Source: an uncultured Collinsella sp.
Lineage (GTDB): Bacteria > Actinomycetota > Coriobacteriia > Coriobacteriales > Coriobacteriaceae
Direction: 5' to 3'
Assembly (NCBI GenBank): GCA_900553935.1
Contig: USFK01000040.1
Location: 1 to 9,458, forward strand
Length of the DNA: 9,458 bases
Shown here: piece after piece, positions 1-6,831 of the stretch
Layout of the letters: every line of letters starts with the position of its first letter
Numbering within the stretch: the first letter of the stretch is position 1
Program-made: the position numbers and the translations under genes
Notes under the pieces: generated by a model
What the model was told of the DNA's origin: nothing
The model's database searches: none
Seen by the model: only the letters and a program-made list of their open reading frames with translations

Positions 1-51
1 GGAACGTCTTGCGGACACTGCTTGGTTCCGGTACCAGACATCCCATAATTT
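1..51 (+). other. Possible frameshifted remnant of the DnaJ-like zinc finger
   Basis: Positions 10-21 read CGHC in the frame of the downstream DnaJ-like gene, matching a CxxC zinc motif. The expected GSG that should follow (GGTTCCGGT, 24-32) is in a different frame, as if one base were missing near 22-23. The ten-base string GGTTCCGGTA occurs here (24-33) and again in the next zinc repeat (70-79). The original frame then meets TAA at 46-48. The distance from this GSG to the next CPEC motif is also shorter than the roughly 18 residues seen between motifs 2 and 3 of the dnaJ downstream. Decay, a local deletion or sequence error at a contig end would all fit. Confidence 0.35.
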
Positions 52-567
52 TTGTGCCCCGAGTGCGGCGGTTCCGGTAAGGTCGTGGCCGACCCCTGCC
101 CCGATTGCGGTGGCAGCGGGCGAACCCGTGTGACCTCCGAGCAGACGATTGAGTTTCCTGCCGGCACGCACGATGGCGACGAGGTCCGCATTAGCGGCAT
201 GGGCCATGCTGGCACTAACGGTGCCGCGGGCGGCGACCTGGTCGGCCGCGCCCATGTTGAGGCCGAGCGCTTGGAAGGCAAAGCTCGTACTGGCTTTTAC
301 CTGATGGGCATTGTGGCGCCGTTTTTGGTGCTGTCGGCCATCTCGGGCGTGTTCTCGGCCTTTGCCGTGATGTGCTTTATTCCGTTTACCATGGGCCTGT
401 TCATGGTGCTTTCGGACGGTGTGCTTCATCGCAGCCTGCTGTGGTGGAAGCGCGGTGCGATGCAGTTTGCCAACGGTTTTGCCAACGGCTTCATGTTCGC
501 GCTCGTGTCGGTTTGGTTCGCGAGCTGCTCGCAACGGGCCATGCTTTCGCCGTATCAAATGCAATAA
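52..567 (+). CDS. DnaJ-like membrane protein, C-terminal part (5' end broken or outside window)
   Basis: The first 25 residues hold two DnaJ zinc-finger repeats, CPECGGSG and CPDCGGSG, six residues apart. This is the spacing of the third and fourth CxxCxGxG motifs in DnaJ. The start of the substrate-binding C-terminal domain follows (about 26-75: an IEFPAGTHDGDEVRISG-type strand, then GGDLVGRAHVE). After residue 80 the protein becomes hydrophobic, with likely membrane segments at about 82-122 (probably two) and 140-158, where a normal DnaJ has the rest of its C-terminal domains. No J domain is visible. The TTG at 52 lies inside the zinc finger and has no ribosome binding site, so it is not a credible natural start. 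An in-frame TAA lies at 46-48. The gene therefore looks 5'-truncated, frameshifted or affected by an edge error. A membrane-anchored Hsp70 cochaperone is an inference. It sits 81 bp upstream of complete dnaJ. Confidence 0.6.
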   Translation: MCPECGGSGKVVADPCPDCGGSGRTRVTSEQTIEFPAGTHDGDEVRISGMGHAGTNGAAGGDLVGRAHVEAERLEGKARTGFYLMGIVAPFLVLSAISGVFSAFAVMCFIPFTMGLFMVLSDGVLHRSLLWWKRGAMQFANGFANGFMFALVSVWFASCSQRAMLSPYQMQ

Positions 568-648
568 CATCAAACCCTTTGTTTGCGGTCGGCCCAGCTT
601 GGGTATAGGACGCACTGTGACAATAATGAAAGTCGGAAGGATTCGGTC
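568..648 (+). promoter_or_regulatory. Gap upstream of dnaJ with weak candidate promoter
   Basis: This 81-bp gap has a possible -35 TTGCGG (583-588) and -10 TATAGG (604-609), but the 15-bp spacer is short, so support is weak. A small perfect hairpin, CAAAC/GTTTG around CCTTT, lies at 571-585, and a CCCA/TGGG hairpin at 593-603. Neither has a T-tract, so no intrinsic terminator separates the two DnaJ-type genes. I see no CIRCE repeat (TTAGCACTC-N9-GAGTGCTAA) or HAIR-type heat-shock operator here. Confidence 0.25.
635..640 (+). promoter_or_regulatory. Ribosome binding site that sets the dnaJ start
   Basis: GGAAGG lies 8 nt before the GTG at 649. This favours GTG 649 over the longer in-frame extension upstream. 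Translation from 649 gives MSENRDYYEVLGV, the usual beginning of a J domain. Confidence 0.75.
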
Positions 649-1797
649 GTGTCGGAAAATAGGGATTACTACGAGGTGCTTGGCGTCGACAGGGATGCCG
701 ACGCGCGGACGATTAAGCGTGCGTTTCTAAAGAAGGCCCGTACCGTACATCCGGATGTTTCGGACGATCCCGAGGCCGAGGCCAAGTTCAAGGAGCTCAA
801 CGAGGCCTATTCCGTTCTTTCCGATGAGCAGAAGCGTGCTAACTACGACCGTTACGGCACTGCCGACGTTCCTGGTGGTTCGGGCTATGTCGACATCAAC
901 GATATCTTTGGTGGCATGGGCATGGACGACCTGTTCTCGTCGTTCTTTGGCGGTGGCGCCGGTGGTGGCGCCCGCAGCCGTCGTGAGCGTCGTCGCGGAC
1001 GTGACATGGCCATCTCGCTTTCGGTGACGCTCGAGGAGGCGGCGCTCGGTTGCAAAAAGACGATCAGCTATGATCGCCTTGCTCCTTGCGAGGACTGCAA
1101 CGGTACCGGTAGGGCCGAGGGTGCACAGGAAAAGCAGTGCAGTCGCTGCCACGGTACGGGCTACGTCACGACGGTTCAGCGATCGTTTTTGGGCCAGGTT
1201 CAGTCTTCCTCGCCTTGCCCCGACTGCCATGGCGAGGGTACGGTTATCGACCATCCCTGCGAGACCTGCGACGGTCAGGGCCGCACGCCTTCGCACGAAA
1301 AGATCGACATCGATATTCCCGCCGGCGTTTCGACCGGTCGCCAGCTGCGTGTGAGCGGCTTTGGCGAGGCCGGCCTTCGCGGCGAGCCTTCGGGCGACCT
1401 GATTGTCAACGTGCGCGTTGCCGACCATGAGCGCTTTAAGCGCAACAGTGACGACCTGTACCTGGTGAGCGATATCTCGATTGCGCAGGCTGCGCTCGGC
1501 TGCGAGATCGAGGTCGAGGGCATTATGCCCGACGAGGTCGTCAAGCTGTGCGTCCCCGCCGGCGCCCAGTACGGCGACACCGTGAGCGTCAATAATTACG
1601 GCATGCCGCGCATTGGCGGTGGCGGTTCGCGTGGCCGCCTGATCGTGCAACTGCGCGTGGTCGTTCCCACCAATCTTTCCAATAAGCAACGTGAGCTGCT
1701 CCGTGCTTTTGCCGATGAGATGGGCGATGACGTCGCTTCCGGTAAGAAGTCGGTGACCGACCGTATCAAGAGTGCCCTCGACGATATCCTCGATTAA
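649..1797 (+). CDS. dnaJ: Chaperone protein DnaJ
   Basis: Complete 382-residue Hsp40 cochaperone, of normal family length. It stimulates DnaK (Hsp70) ATPase activity and delivers unfolded substrates in the cytoplasm. The J domain spans about residues 5-70 with the catalytic HPD at 34-36. A Gly/Phe-rich linker follows (about 75-107, including FFGGGAGGGA), then a basic stretch (SRRERRRGR). The zinc-finger domain has four CxxCxGxG repeats with cysteines at 147/150, 164/167, 190/193 and 204/207, all intact. The two beta-sandwich C-terminal domains run from about 215 to 340 and end in a helical tail. The GTG start is chosen for its ribosome binding site and for the J-domain beginning. It resembles the actinobacterial 'DnaJ2' type that is not adjacent to dnaK/grpE. 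mtaB starts 9 bp downstream, so the two are probably cotranscribed. No heat-shock operator is visible directly upstream. Confidence 0.95.
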   Translation: MSENRDYYEVLGVDRDADARTIKRAFLKKARTVHPDVSDDPEAEAKFKELNEAYSVLSDEQKRANYDRYGTADVPGGSGYVDINDIFGGMGMDDLFSSFFGGGAGGGARSRRERRRGRDMAISLSVTLEEAALGCKKTISYDRLAPCEDCNGTGRAEGAQEKQCSRCHGTGYVTTVQRSFLGQVQSSSPCPDCHGEGTVIDHPCETCDGQGRTPSHEKIDIDIPAGVSTGRQLRVSGFGEAGLRGEPSGDLIVNVRVADHERFKRNSDDLYLVSDISIAQAALGCEIEVEGIMPDEVVKLCVPAGAQYGDTVSVNNYGMPRIGGGGSRGRLIVQLRVVVPTNLSNKQRELLRAFADEMGDDVASGKKSVTDRIKSALDDILD

Positions 1798-1806
1798 GGA
1801 GCCCGC

Positions 1807-3099
1807 GTGCTCGCACCCCATATTTCCGTCGTCAACCTCGGCTGCCGTGTCAATCGGGTTGAGTCTGACCGTATCACTGCTGATCTTATGCGCCTGGGCT
1901 TTGCTATGGTGGAGCCCCACGATGCCGATCTGATCGTCATTAACACCTGCGCCGTTACGGGCGAGGCCGAGGCCAAGACCCGTAAGGCCGTCCGTCATGC
2001 GCTGGCCCATCCAAACGAGCCCTATGTAGTCGTGACCGGATGCGTGGTCAATTTACATCCCGAGGAGCTGTTGGAGCTTTCGGATCGCGTGATTGCCGAG
2101 CCGTCTAAGATCGATGTCGCCGAACGTGTCTGCGATGTGCTGGGCGTTGAGTCCGATAGCGTTCCCGCCTGCAGCGATGGTGACGTGGTCGATGCGCTCG
2201 GTCGTTCGCGGCTGGGCGTGAAGATCCAGGATGGCTGCAACCACCGCTGCACCTATTGCATCGTGTGGAAGGCCCGCGGTCCCGAGCGTTCCGTGCCCGT
2301 CGAGTCCGTTCTCGAACAGGTGCGTGAAGCCCAGGAGGCCGGCGTGCCCGAGGTGGTGCTGACCGGTGTGAACCTGGGTGCCTACGATGGCAAGAGCCCG
2401 ACCGACGAGCATGTCGAAATCGATGAGCTGCTCGAGGCCATCATGGAGCGCACGACTATTGCGCACGTGCGCATTTCCTCGGTCGAGCCCATGGATATCT
2501 CTGAGCGCCTGCTTAAGGTTATGGCGCGCTATCCGCAGCGTATCGCCCCGTTTTTGCACCTGCCCGTGCAGTCCGGCTGTACGGCGACCCTGCATCGCAT
2601 GGGTCGTCCCTATAGTGCGGAGGCCTTTGAGGACACGGTGCGTATGATTCGCGCCAACTTGCCCCAGGCGTCTCTTTCGTGCGATGTCATCGTCGGTTTT
2701 CCTGGTGAGACGGACGATGAGTTCGAGGAGTCGCTGGCGCTGTGCCGCCGTGTGGGTTTCTCGCGTATGCACGTGTTCCGCTACAGCAAGCGTCCCGGTA
2801 CCCTTGCTGCCGACATGCCCGACCAGGTGCCGCCCGAGGTTATGGCCGAGCGCAGCCGTCGTATGCGAGACACGGCGCAGGAGCTCGCTATTGCCGATGC
2901 TCGTCGTCGCGTGGGCACTGTCGAGCGTGCCGTGCTCGAGTATGGTGACAACCTGACGCTCGGTTCGTTCCATCATGCCCGTCTTGATGATACCTGTGGA
3001 CTTACAGCCCCGTGCCTACTCGATGTTGCTATCATCGGAGTCGATGATTCCGGCTTGGTCCATGCGCGCAGGGAGGTCCATGGAAGCCTCGAAGATTAG
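1807..3099 (+). CDS. mtaB: tRNA (N6-L-threonylcarbamoyladenosine(37)-C2)-methylthiotransferase MtaB
   Basis: A 430-residue radical-SAM methylthiotransferase of the MiaB/RimO family. MtaB (YqeV in Bacillus) converts t6A37 to ms2t6A37 in ANN-decoding tRNAs. The N-terminal UPF0004 domain contributes three cysteines to the auxiliary 4Fe-4S cluster: Cys13 (NLGCRVN), Cys48 (NTCAVT) and Cys79 (TGCVVN). The radical-SAM cluster motif CNHRCTYC uses Cys144, Cys148 and Cys151. HLPVQSG (251-257) and DVIVGFPGET (293-302) are typical later motifs. A TRAM-like RNA-binding segment occupies about 365-430. The NLGCRVN start and CNHRCTYC site point to the MtaB subgroup rather than MiaB or RimO, although subgroup assignment by eye is less certain than the family. 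The start is GTG, with AAGGAG five bases upstream. The 3' end overlaps phoH by 20 bp. Confidence 0.9.
   Translation: MLAPHISVVNLGCRVNRVESDRITADLMRLGFAMVEPHDADLIVINTCAVTGEAEAKTRKAVRHALAHPNEPYVVVTGCVVNLHPEELLELSDRVIAEPSKIDVAERVCDVLGVESDSVPACSDGDVVDALGRSRLGVKIQDGCNHRCTYCIVWKARGPERSVPVESVLEQVREAQEAGVPEVVLTGVNLGAYDGKSPTDEHVEIDELLEAIMERTTIAHVRISSVEPMDISERLLKVMARYPQRIAPFLHLPVQSGCTATLHRMGRPYSAEAFEDTVRMIRANLPQASLSCDVIVGFPGETDDEFEESLALCRRVGFSRMHVFRYSKRPGTLAADMPDQVPPEVMAERSRRMRDTAQELAIADARRRVGTVERAVLEYGDNLTLGSFHHARLDDTCGLTAPCLLDVAIIGVDDSGLVHARREVHGSLED
3071..3076 (+). promoter_or_regulatory. Ribosome binding site for phoH, inside the mtaB 3' end
   Basis: GGGAGG lies within the last codons of mtaB, only 3 nt before ATG 3080. 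The sequence is strong but the spacing is short. No better match precedes the upstream in-frame ATG at 3062, and translation from 3080 gives MEASKIRLTVPEG, a normal PhoH N-terminus. Confidence 0.55.
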
Positions 3100-4066
3100 A
3101 CTTACCGTTCCTGAGGGAATTGATCCCTCGCGCGTTTTGGGCGCCGGCGACGGCGTCCTTCGTGCGCTCGAGAGTTTGGTTCGCGCTCACGTGGTCGCCC
3201 GTGGCGATAGCATCGCCGTGAGCGGTGACCCGGACGAGGTCGAACTCGTGGCGCGTTTTTTCGAACATGCTTTCCGCGAGGCGGCCGCCGGGCGCACGCT
3301 GTCTGCCGACGATGTCTCTCGCTGCCTGGCCGTCTTGCGCGACGGTGAGCACGAGGCTACGTCGCTTCGCGATGACGTGCTGCTTTCGTATCGCGGCCGC
3401 GTCATTCGCCCCAAGACGCTCGGGCAAAAGCGCTATGTGGATGCCATCCGCTCGCATACCATCACGTTTGGCCTGGGTCCAGCCGGTACCGGTAAGACTT
3501 ATCTGGCCATGGCGCTCGCCGTTGCCGCGCTCAAGCGCCACGAGGTGGGCCGTTTGATCTTGACGCGTCCGGTTGTCGAAGCAGGGGAGAACCTGGGCTT
3601 TTTGCCTGGCACCCTCGAGGAAAAGATCGATCCGTACATGCGTCCGCTCTACGACGCCCTTTTTGACATGATGGATCGCGAGCGCACCGATGAGCTTATG
3701 GAGCGCGGCGTGATCGAGATTGCCCCGCTCGCCTACATGCGTGGTCGAACGCTGAGTGATGCCTTTGTGGTGCTCGATGAGGCACAAAACACGACGCCCG
3801 AGCAGATGAAGATGTTCCTGACGCGCCTGGGTTTTAATTCCAAGTTCGTGATTACCGGCGACCTGAGCCAGCGTGACCTGGTGGGTCGTCGCGGCGGTCT
3901 TGCCGATGTCGAAAGGATTTTGGGTCGCGTCGACGATGTGACGTTTTCTCACCTGGAGCGCGCCGATGTGGTGCGTCATGCCCTGGTGGGCCGTATCGTT
4001 GAGGCCTATGATGCATACGACGATGCGCGTGAGCAGCGCGCGCACGACCGAAAGGAGTCCCGTTGA
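3080..4066 (+). CDS. phoH: PhoH-family ATPase (PhoH-like/YbeZ)
   Basis: A 328-residue PhoH-type P-loop ATPase of typical length. The family is linked to phosphate starvation in E. coli, and the YbeZ branch is genetically and physically tied to the endonuclease YbeY; its exact RNA role is unsettled. The N-terminal region (about 1-110) is the small KH-like part common to PhoH proteins. Walker A is GPAGTGKT at 133-140, Walker B is VVLDEAQN at 230-237, and a sensor-like GDLSQ follows at 260-264. RPVVEAGENLGFLPG (163-177) is highly characteristic of the family. The start inside mtaB and the 4-bp overlap with ybeY (TTG of ybeY within TTGA) indicate translational coupling, which supports a shared function with YbeY. 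The C-terminal tail is rich in charged residues. Confidence 0.93.
   Translation: MEASKIRLTVPEGIDPSRVLGAGDGVLRALESLVRAHVVARGDSIAVSGDPDEVELVARFFEHAFREAAAGRTLSADDVSRCLAVLRDGEHEATSLRDDVLLSYRGRVIRPKTLGQKRYVDAIRSHTITFGLGPAGTGKTYLAMALAVAALKRHEVGRLILTRPVVEAGENLGFLPGTLEEKIDPYMRPLYDALFDMMDRERTDELMERGVIEIAPLAYMRGRTLSDAFVVLDEAQNTTPEQMKMFLTRLGFNSKFVITGDLSQRDLVGRRGGLADVERILGRVDDVTFSHLERADVVRHALVGRIVEAYDAYDDAREQRAHDRKESR
4051..4057 (+). promoter_or_regulatory. Ribosome binding site that supports a TTG start for ybeY
   Basis: AAAGGAG ends 5 nt before TTG 4063, good spacing for this unusual start codon. The TTG overlaps the phoH stop TGA (TTGA), the classic arrangement for stop-start coupling. The next in-frame candidate, TTG 4072, has no comparable site at proper distance. 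Confidence 0.7.
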
Positions 4067-4572
4067 GTGTATTGATCAGCAACGATGCCGAGCTCGATAC
4101 GCTGCTCGACGCGCAGGAAGTGGAGCACATCTGCGAGGTTGTGCTTGCCGCCGAGGGCGTTGAACGTGAAGTCGAGATTTCCCTTTCGTATGTCGACGAG
4201 GACGAGATGCACGAGCTCAACCACGAGTGGCGTGGCATCGACCGCACCACCGATGTGCTCTCGTTTGAATGCGACTCGGCCTTTGACGAGGATATTCCCG
4301 ACGACGAGACACTCGAGCTCGGCGATATCATCTTGGCCCCGCAGGTTATTGCCCGTCAGGCCTCCGGTTTTGGCAATAGCCCTGCTGACGAGTGCCGTCT
4401 GATGCTCGTACACGGAATGCTGCACCTGCTGGGCTATGACCACATCGAGGACGACGAGGCCGAGGTCATGGAGGCCCGCGAGGACGCCATCCTGCGCGAT
4501 CTGGCGCTCGAGCGCGGCGAGGACCCCAAGCTGGTCCACGTCGGTCCCATCACCAACCATGCCCACGACTAG
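4063..4572 (+). CDS. ybeY: Endoribonuclease YbeY (rRNA maturation factor)
   Basis: A 169-residue single-strand-specific metal-dependent endoribonuclease of the UPF0054 family. It takes part in 16S rRNA 3'-end maturation and 70S ribosome quality control. The diagnostic metal site is HGMLHLLGYDH, with His117, His121 and His127. The upstream family signature LNHEWRGIDRTTDVLSF (52-68) and LGDIILAP (86-93) are also present. The stretch between these motifs (69-85) is acidic (D/E-rich). Length is typical. The start is TTG, overlapping the phoH stop. The phoH-ybeY pairing, followed two genes later by era, matches the conserved ribosome-assembly cluster of many bacteria. dgkA follows after 9 bp. Confidence 0.95.
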   Translation: MSVLISNDAELDTLLDAQEVEHICEVVLAAEGVEREVEISLSYVDEDEMHELNHEWRGIDRTTDVLSFECDSAFDEDIPDDETLELGDIILAPQVIARQASGFGNSPADECRLMLVHGMLHLLGYDHIEDDEAEVMEAREDAILRDLALERGEDPKLVHVGPITNHAHD

Positions 4573-4581
4573 GAGCCGTCT

Positions 4582-4959
4582 ATGATTCCCGGATCGAACA
4601 AGGACCATCCGTCCTTCTTAAAGTCCTTTTCCTACGCCATGGAGGGCTTCGTCACCGCCGTCAAGACCGAGCGCAACATTAAGGTCATGCTCGTGGCGGG
4701 CGTGTGCACTGTCATTGCCGGCTGCATTGTGGGGCTCGACATTGCCGAGTGGGCTACGATTATCATCTGCTGTGGCCTGGTGATTCACGGCGAGCTGTGC
4801 AACACCGCCATGGAGGCGATTGTCGATCTGGCGACCCAGGAGCTCCATCCGCTGGCAAAGCGTGCGAAGGATATCGCCGCCGCCTCTGTATACGTTCTTT
4901 CCATCACCGCCGCGATTGTGGGCTTGCTGGTATTTGCCCACGCGCTCGGCTTTATTTAG
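4582..4959 (+). CDS. dgkA: Undecaprenol/diacylglycerol kinase family membrane protein
   Basis: A 125-residue integral membrane lipid kinase of the DgkA family. Gram-positive members (DgkA/UdpK) mainly phosphorylate undecaprenol, feeding the lipid carrier for cell-wall synthesis; proteobacterial homologues use diacylglycerol. By location I favour undecaprenol kinase, but the sequence alone does not prove the substrate. The active-site signature ELCNTAMEAIVDL (71-83) contains Glu71, Asn74, Glu78 and Asp82. An early ERN (30-32) and the HPLAKRAKD motif (89-97) complete the family pattern. Three membrane segments are visible at about 34-52, 55-70 and 100-120. The start is ATG with AGGAG six bases upstream. 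The gene lies between ybeY and era, a placement common in Gram-positive bacteria. Confidence 0.92.
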   Translation: MIPGSNKDHPSFLKSFSYAMEGFVTAVKTERNIKVMLVAGVCTVIAGCIVGLDIAEWATIIICCGLVIHGELCNTAMEAIVDLATQELHPLAKRAKDIAAASVYVLSITAAIVGLLVFAHALGFI

Positions 4960-4971
4960 AAAGGGATTCCC

Positions 4972-6027
4972 ATGTCCGACAATATGCAGCCTACCGATGA
5001 GGTTCTGGACGACGTCGAGGATGCCGATTCGCTTGACGAAGTCGAGGAGTTCGACCCGTTTGAGGGCATGAGTGACGAGGAGCTCGACGCCCTGTGCGAC
5101 GAGGACGACAGCCTCGCGGGCTTTGGCGACGTTGAGCCCGGTTTCCGCAGTGGCTTCGTGGCCTTGGTCGGCCGCCCCAACGCCGGTAAGTCAACGCTGC
5201 TCAACGCCTGCTATGGCAAAAAGGTCGCCATCACCTCGCCGGTGGCCCAGACGACCCGCCGCCGCATGCGCGCCGTCGTCAACCGCCCCGGCTACCAGCT
5301 GGTCTTTGTCGATACCCCGGGTATCCACAAGCCCAAGGACGGTCTAGGGTCTGAGCTCAATAAAAGTGCACTGTTCGAGCTGAACGATGTCGATGTTGTC
5401 GCGTTTTTGATTGATGCCACCAAACCGATCGGCAGGGGAGACGCCTGGGTTGCCGAGCGCGTCAGATGCGCCCGTTGCAAGAAGGTCCTGGTGCTCACCA
5501 AGGCCGATGAAGCCGACCCCGCACAGGTCATGGAGCAGCTTAAGGCCGCCCACGAGCTTATGGAATATGACGACGAGATCGTGACGTCGTCGGTCAAGAA
5601 CTTTAACGTCGATGCCTTCATCGAGACCGTTGCGCACTTTTTGCCCGAGGGTCCGCGTTGGTTCCCCGAGGACATGGGTACCGACGCTTCCGATGAGACG
5701 CTCGTTGCCGAGTTTGTGCGCGAGAAGGTTCTGCGCCGCACCCGTGATGAGATCCCGCACTCCGTGGGCGTGATTTGCGATTCGCTCGAGCAGACCAAGA
5801 AGGTGCTGCGCGTGCACGCCACCATTTACGTCGAGCGCGAGGGCCAAAAGGGCATCATCATCGGCAAGGGCGGCGAGATGATCAAACATATCGGCATCGA
5901 CGCCCGCCGCGACCTTGAGCGCATCTTTGGCACCCAGGTCTTTTTGGAGCTGGACGTGAAGGTCAAGGCCGGCTGGCGTGACGACGAGGCCCAGATTCGC
6001 CGCTTTGGCTATAACGCCGAGGATTAG
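4972..6027 (+). CDS. era: GTPase Era with an acidic N-terminal extension
   Basis: A 351-residue GTPase that binds the 3' end of 16S rRNA and checks 30S subunit assembly. The G domain contains G1 GRPNAGKS (67-74), a G2 region with TT at 94-95, G3 DTPG (114-117), G4 TKAD (176-179; most Era proteins have NKxD, while actinobacterial ones often carry T) and G5 SSVKN (206-210). The C-terminal KH RNA-binding domain has IIIGKGGEMIK (295-305). The protein is about 50 residues longer than usual because residues 1-57 are very acidic: 24 Asp/Glu and no Lys or Arg before Arg59. ATG 4972 is preferred because AAAGGG lies six bases upstream; ATG 5068 has a GAGGG only one base away. It sits 12 bp after dgkA and 15 bp before recO. 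Confidence 0.95.
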   Translation: MSDNMQPTDEVLDDVEDADSLDEVEEFDPFEGMSDEELDALCDEDDSLAGFGDVEPGFRSGFVALVGRPNAGKSTLLNACYGKKVAITSPVAQTTRRRMRAVVNRPGYQLVFVDTPGIHKPKDGLGSELNKSALFELNDVDVVAFLIDATKPIGRGDAWVAERVRCARCKKVLVLTKADEADPAQVMEQLKAAHELMEYDDEIVTSSVKNFNVDAFIETVAHFLPEGPRWFPEDMGTDASDETLVAEFVREKVLRRTRDEIPHSVGVICDSLEQTKKVLRVHATIYVEREGQKGIIIGKGGEMIKHIGIDARRDLERIFGTQVFLELDVKVKAGWRDDEAQIRRFGYNAED

Positions 6028-6042
6028 GGGCACGCGGCGCGC

Positions 6043-6792
6043 ATGGCAGGCTCCCGGACATATCGCACGATGGTGCTCGTCCTCGATAAGACGAAGCTCA
6101 AAGAGACGGACCTGATCCTGACGATGCTTGACGAGCGGGGTCGGCAGGTTCGTGCCGTGGCAAAGGGCGCCCGCAAACCCGGCGGACGCCTGGCTGCGCG
6201 CTGCGAGATGTTCTGTACCGTTGATCTGCTGCTTGCGCATGGACGGTCGCTCGACGTGGTTTCCCAGGCCGAGCTTATGGAGGCGCCGCTCGGCGCTGCT
6301 CCCGATTACGAGATGACATGCGCCGCAAGCGCGATCGCCGAGGTCGCGCGCGTGTGCTCGTTCGAGGACGCCGAGGATCCGTTTACCTTTGCCATCACGC
6401 AGCGGGCGCTCACACTTGTCGGCAGCGGGCTCGACGCGGCACATATGGACCTGCTCGTGGCGGCCTTTGTCTTTAAATTGCTGTCGCACGTTGGCTACCG
6501 ACCCGATTTTTCGGCCTGCGTGCTGTGCGGAGACCCGATGCTGTCGTATTTTTCGCCCCAGGCGGGCGGCCTCATGTGCGGGTCGTGCGCGTCGAGCGTG
6601 CCCGGTGCCGAGCTGGTGTCGACCGGTGAGGTCGCATGGCTGCGCGCCCTCATGTCCATGACCTTCGATGCGCTTATGGCCGAGAGGGTCGACCCCCATA
6701 CCGCTGCCTTTTTGCTGGGGCTTTCGCACGTGTGGGCTGCGACGCACACCGATCAGCGCCTCCGTGCGATGGAATTCATGTTGGGTCGGTGA
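6043..6792 (+). CDS. recO: DNA repair protein RecO
   Basis: A 249-residue recombination mediator of normal length. RecO works with RecR (and RecF) to load RecA onto SSB-coated single-stranded DNA and can anneal complementary strands. The N-terminal OB-fold begins with SRTYRTMVLVLDKTKLKETD and carries AVAKGARKPGGRL (39-50), a typical RecO motif. The helical C-terminal part holds a four-cysteine zinc site: CVLC (159-162) and CGSC (179-182). ATG 6043 is chosen because it gives the standard RecO start. The ribosome binding site is poor: AGGGG at 6026-6030, overlapping the era stop, lies 12 nt away. Translation may therefore depend partly on coupling to era. The era-recO order is widely conserved. 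This is the last gene of the compact block. Confidence 0.93.
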   Translation: MAGSRTYRTMVLVLDKTKLKETDLILTMLDERGRQVRAVAKGARKPGGRLAARCEMFCTVDLLLAHGRSLDVVSQAELMEAPLGAAPDYEMTCAASAIAEVARVCSFEDAEDPFTFAITQRALTLVGSGLDAAHMDLLVAAFVFKLLSHVGYRPDFSACVLCGDPMLSYFSPQAGGLMCGSCASSVPGAELVSTGEVAWLRALMSMTFDALMAERVDPHTAAFLLGLSHVWAATHTDQRLRAMEFMLGR

Positions 6793-6816
6793 TGATGCGC
6801 AGGCGCGGGCTGCTTG

Positions 6817-6825
6817 TGGTAACAT
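6817..6825 (+). promoter_or_regulatory. Candidate extended -10 promoter for rpsO
   Basis: TGGTAACAT matches the extended -10 form TG-N-TAnnnT. No good -35 hexamer lies 17 bp upstream, which is tolerated by extended -10 promoters. It would start transcription near 6832 and give a leader of about 100 nt. It is supported only by the motif and its place in the 138-bp gap between recO and rpsO. Confidence 0.35.
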
Positions 6826-6831
6826 ACCGAT

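Noticed and set aside
583..648. Longer dnaJ starting at TTG 583
   Set aside because: The extra 22 residues do not resemble a J-domain start and have no ribosome binding site. GTG 649 has GGAAGG at good spacing and gives the normal N-terminus.
727..2010. Minus-strand open frame (427 codons) opposite dnaJ and mtaB
   Set aside because: Shadow of real + strand genes with intact zinc-finger and radical-SAM cysteines; its composition is typical of antisense translation.
2975..3079. Longer phoH starting at ATG 2975 or 3062
   Set aside because: These would lengthen the overlap with mtaB to about 125 or 38 bp. The extra residues are not PhoH-like and no good ribosome binding site precedes them.
6799..6813. 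GCAG/CTGC stem just after recO as a terminator
   Set aside because: Only four pairs with a seven-base loop and no T-tract, so it is too weak to call an intrinsic terminator.
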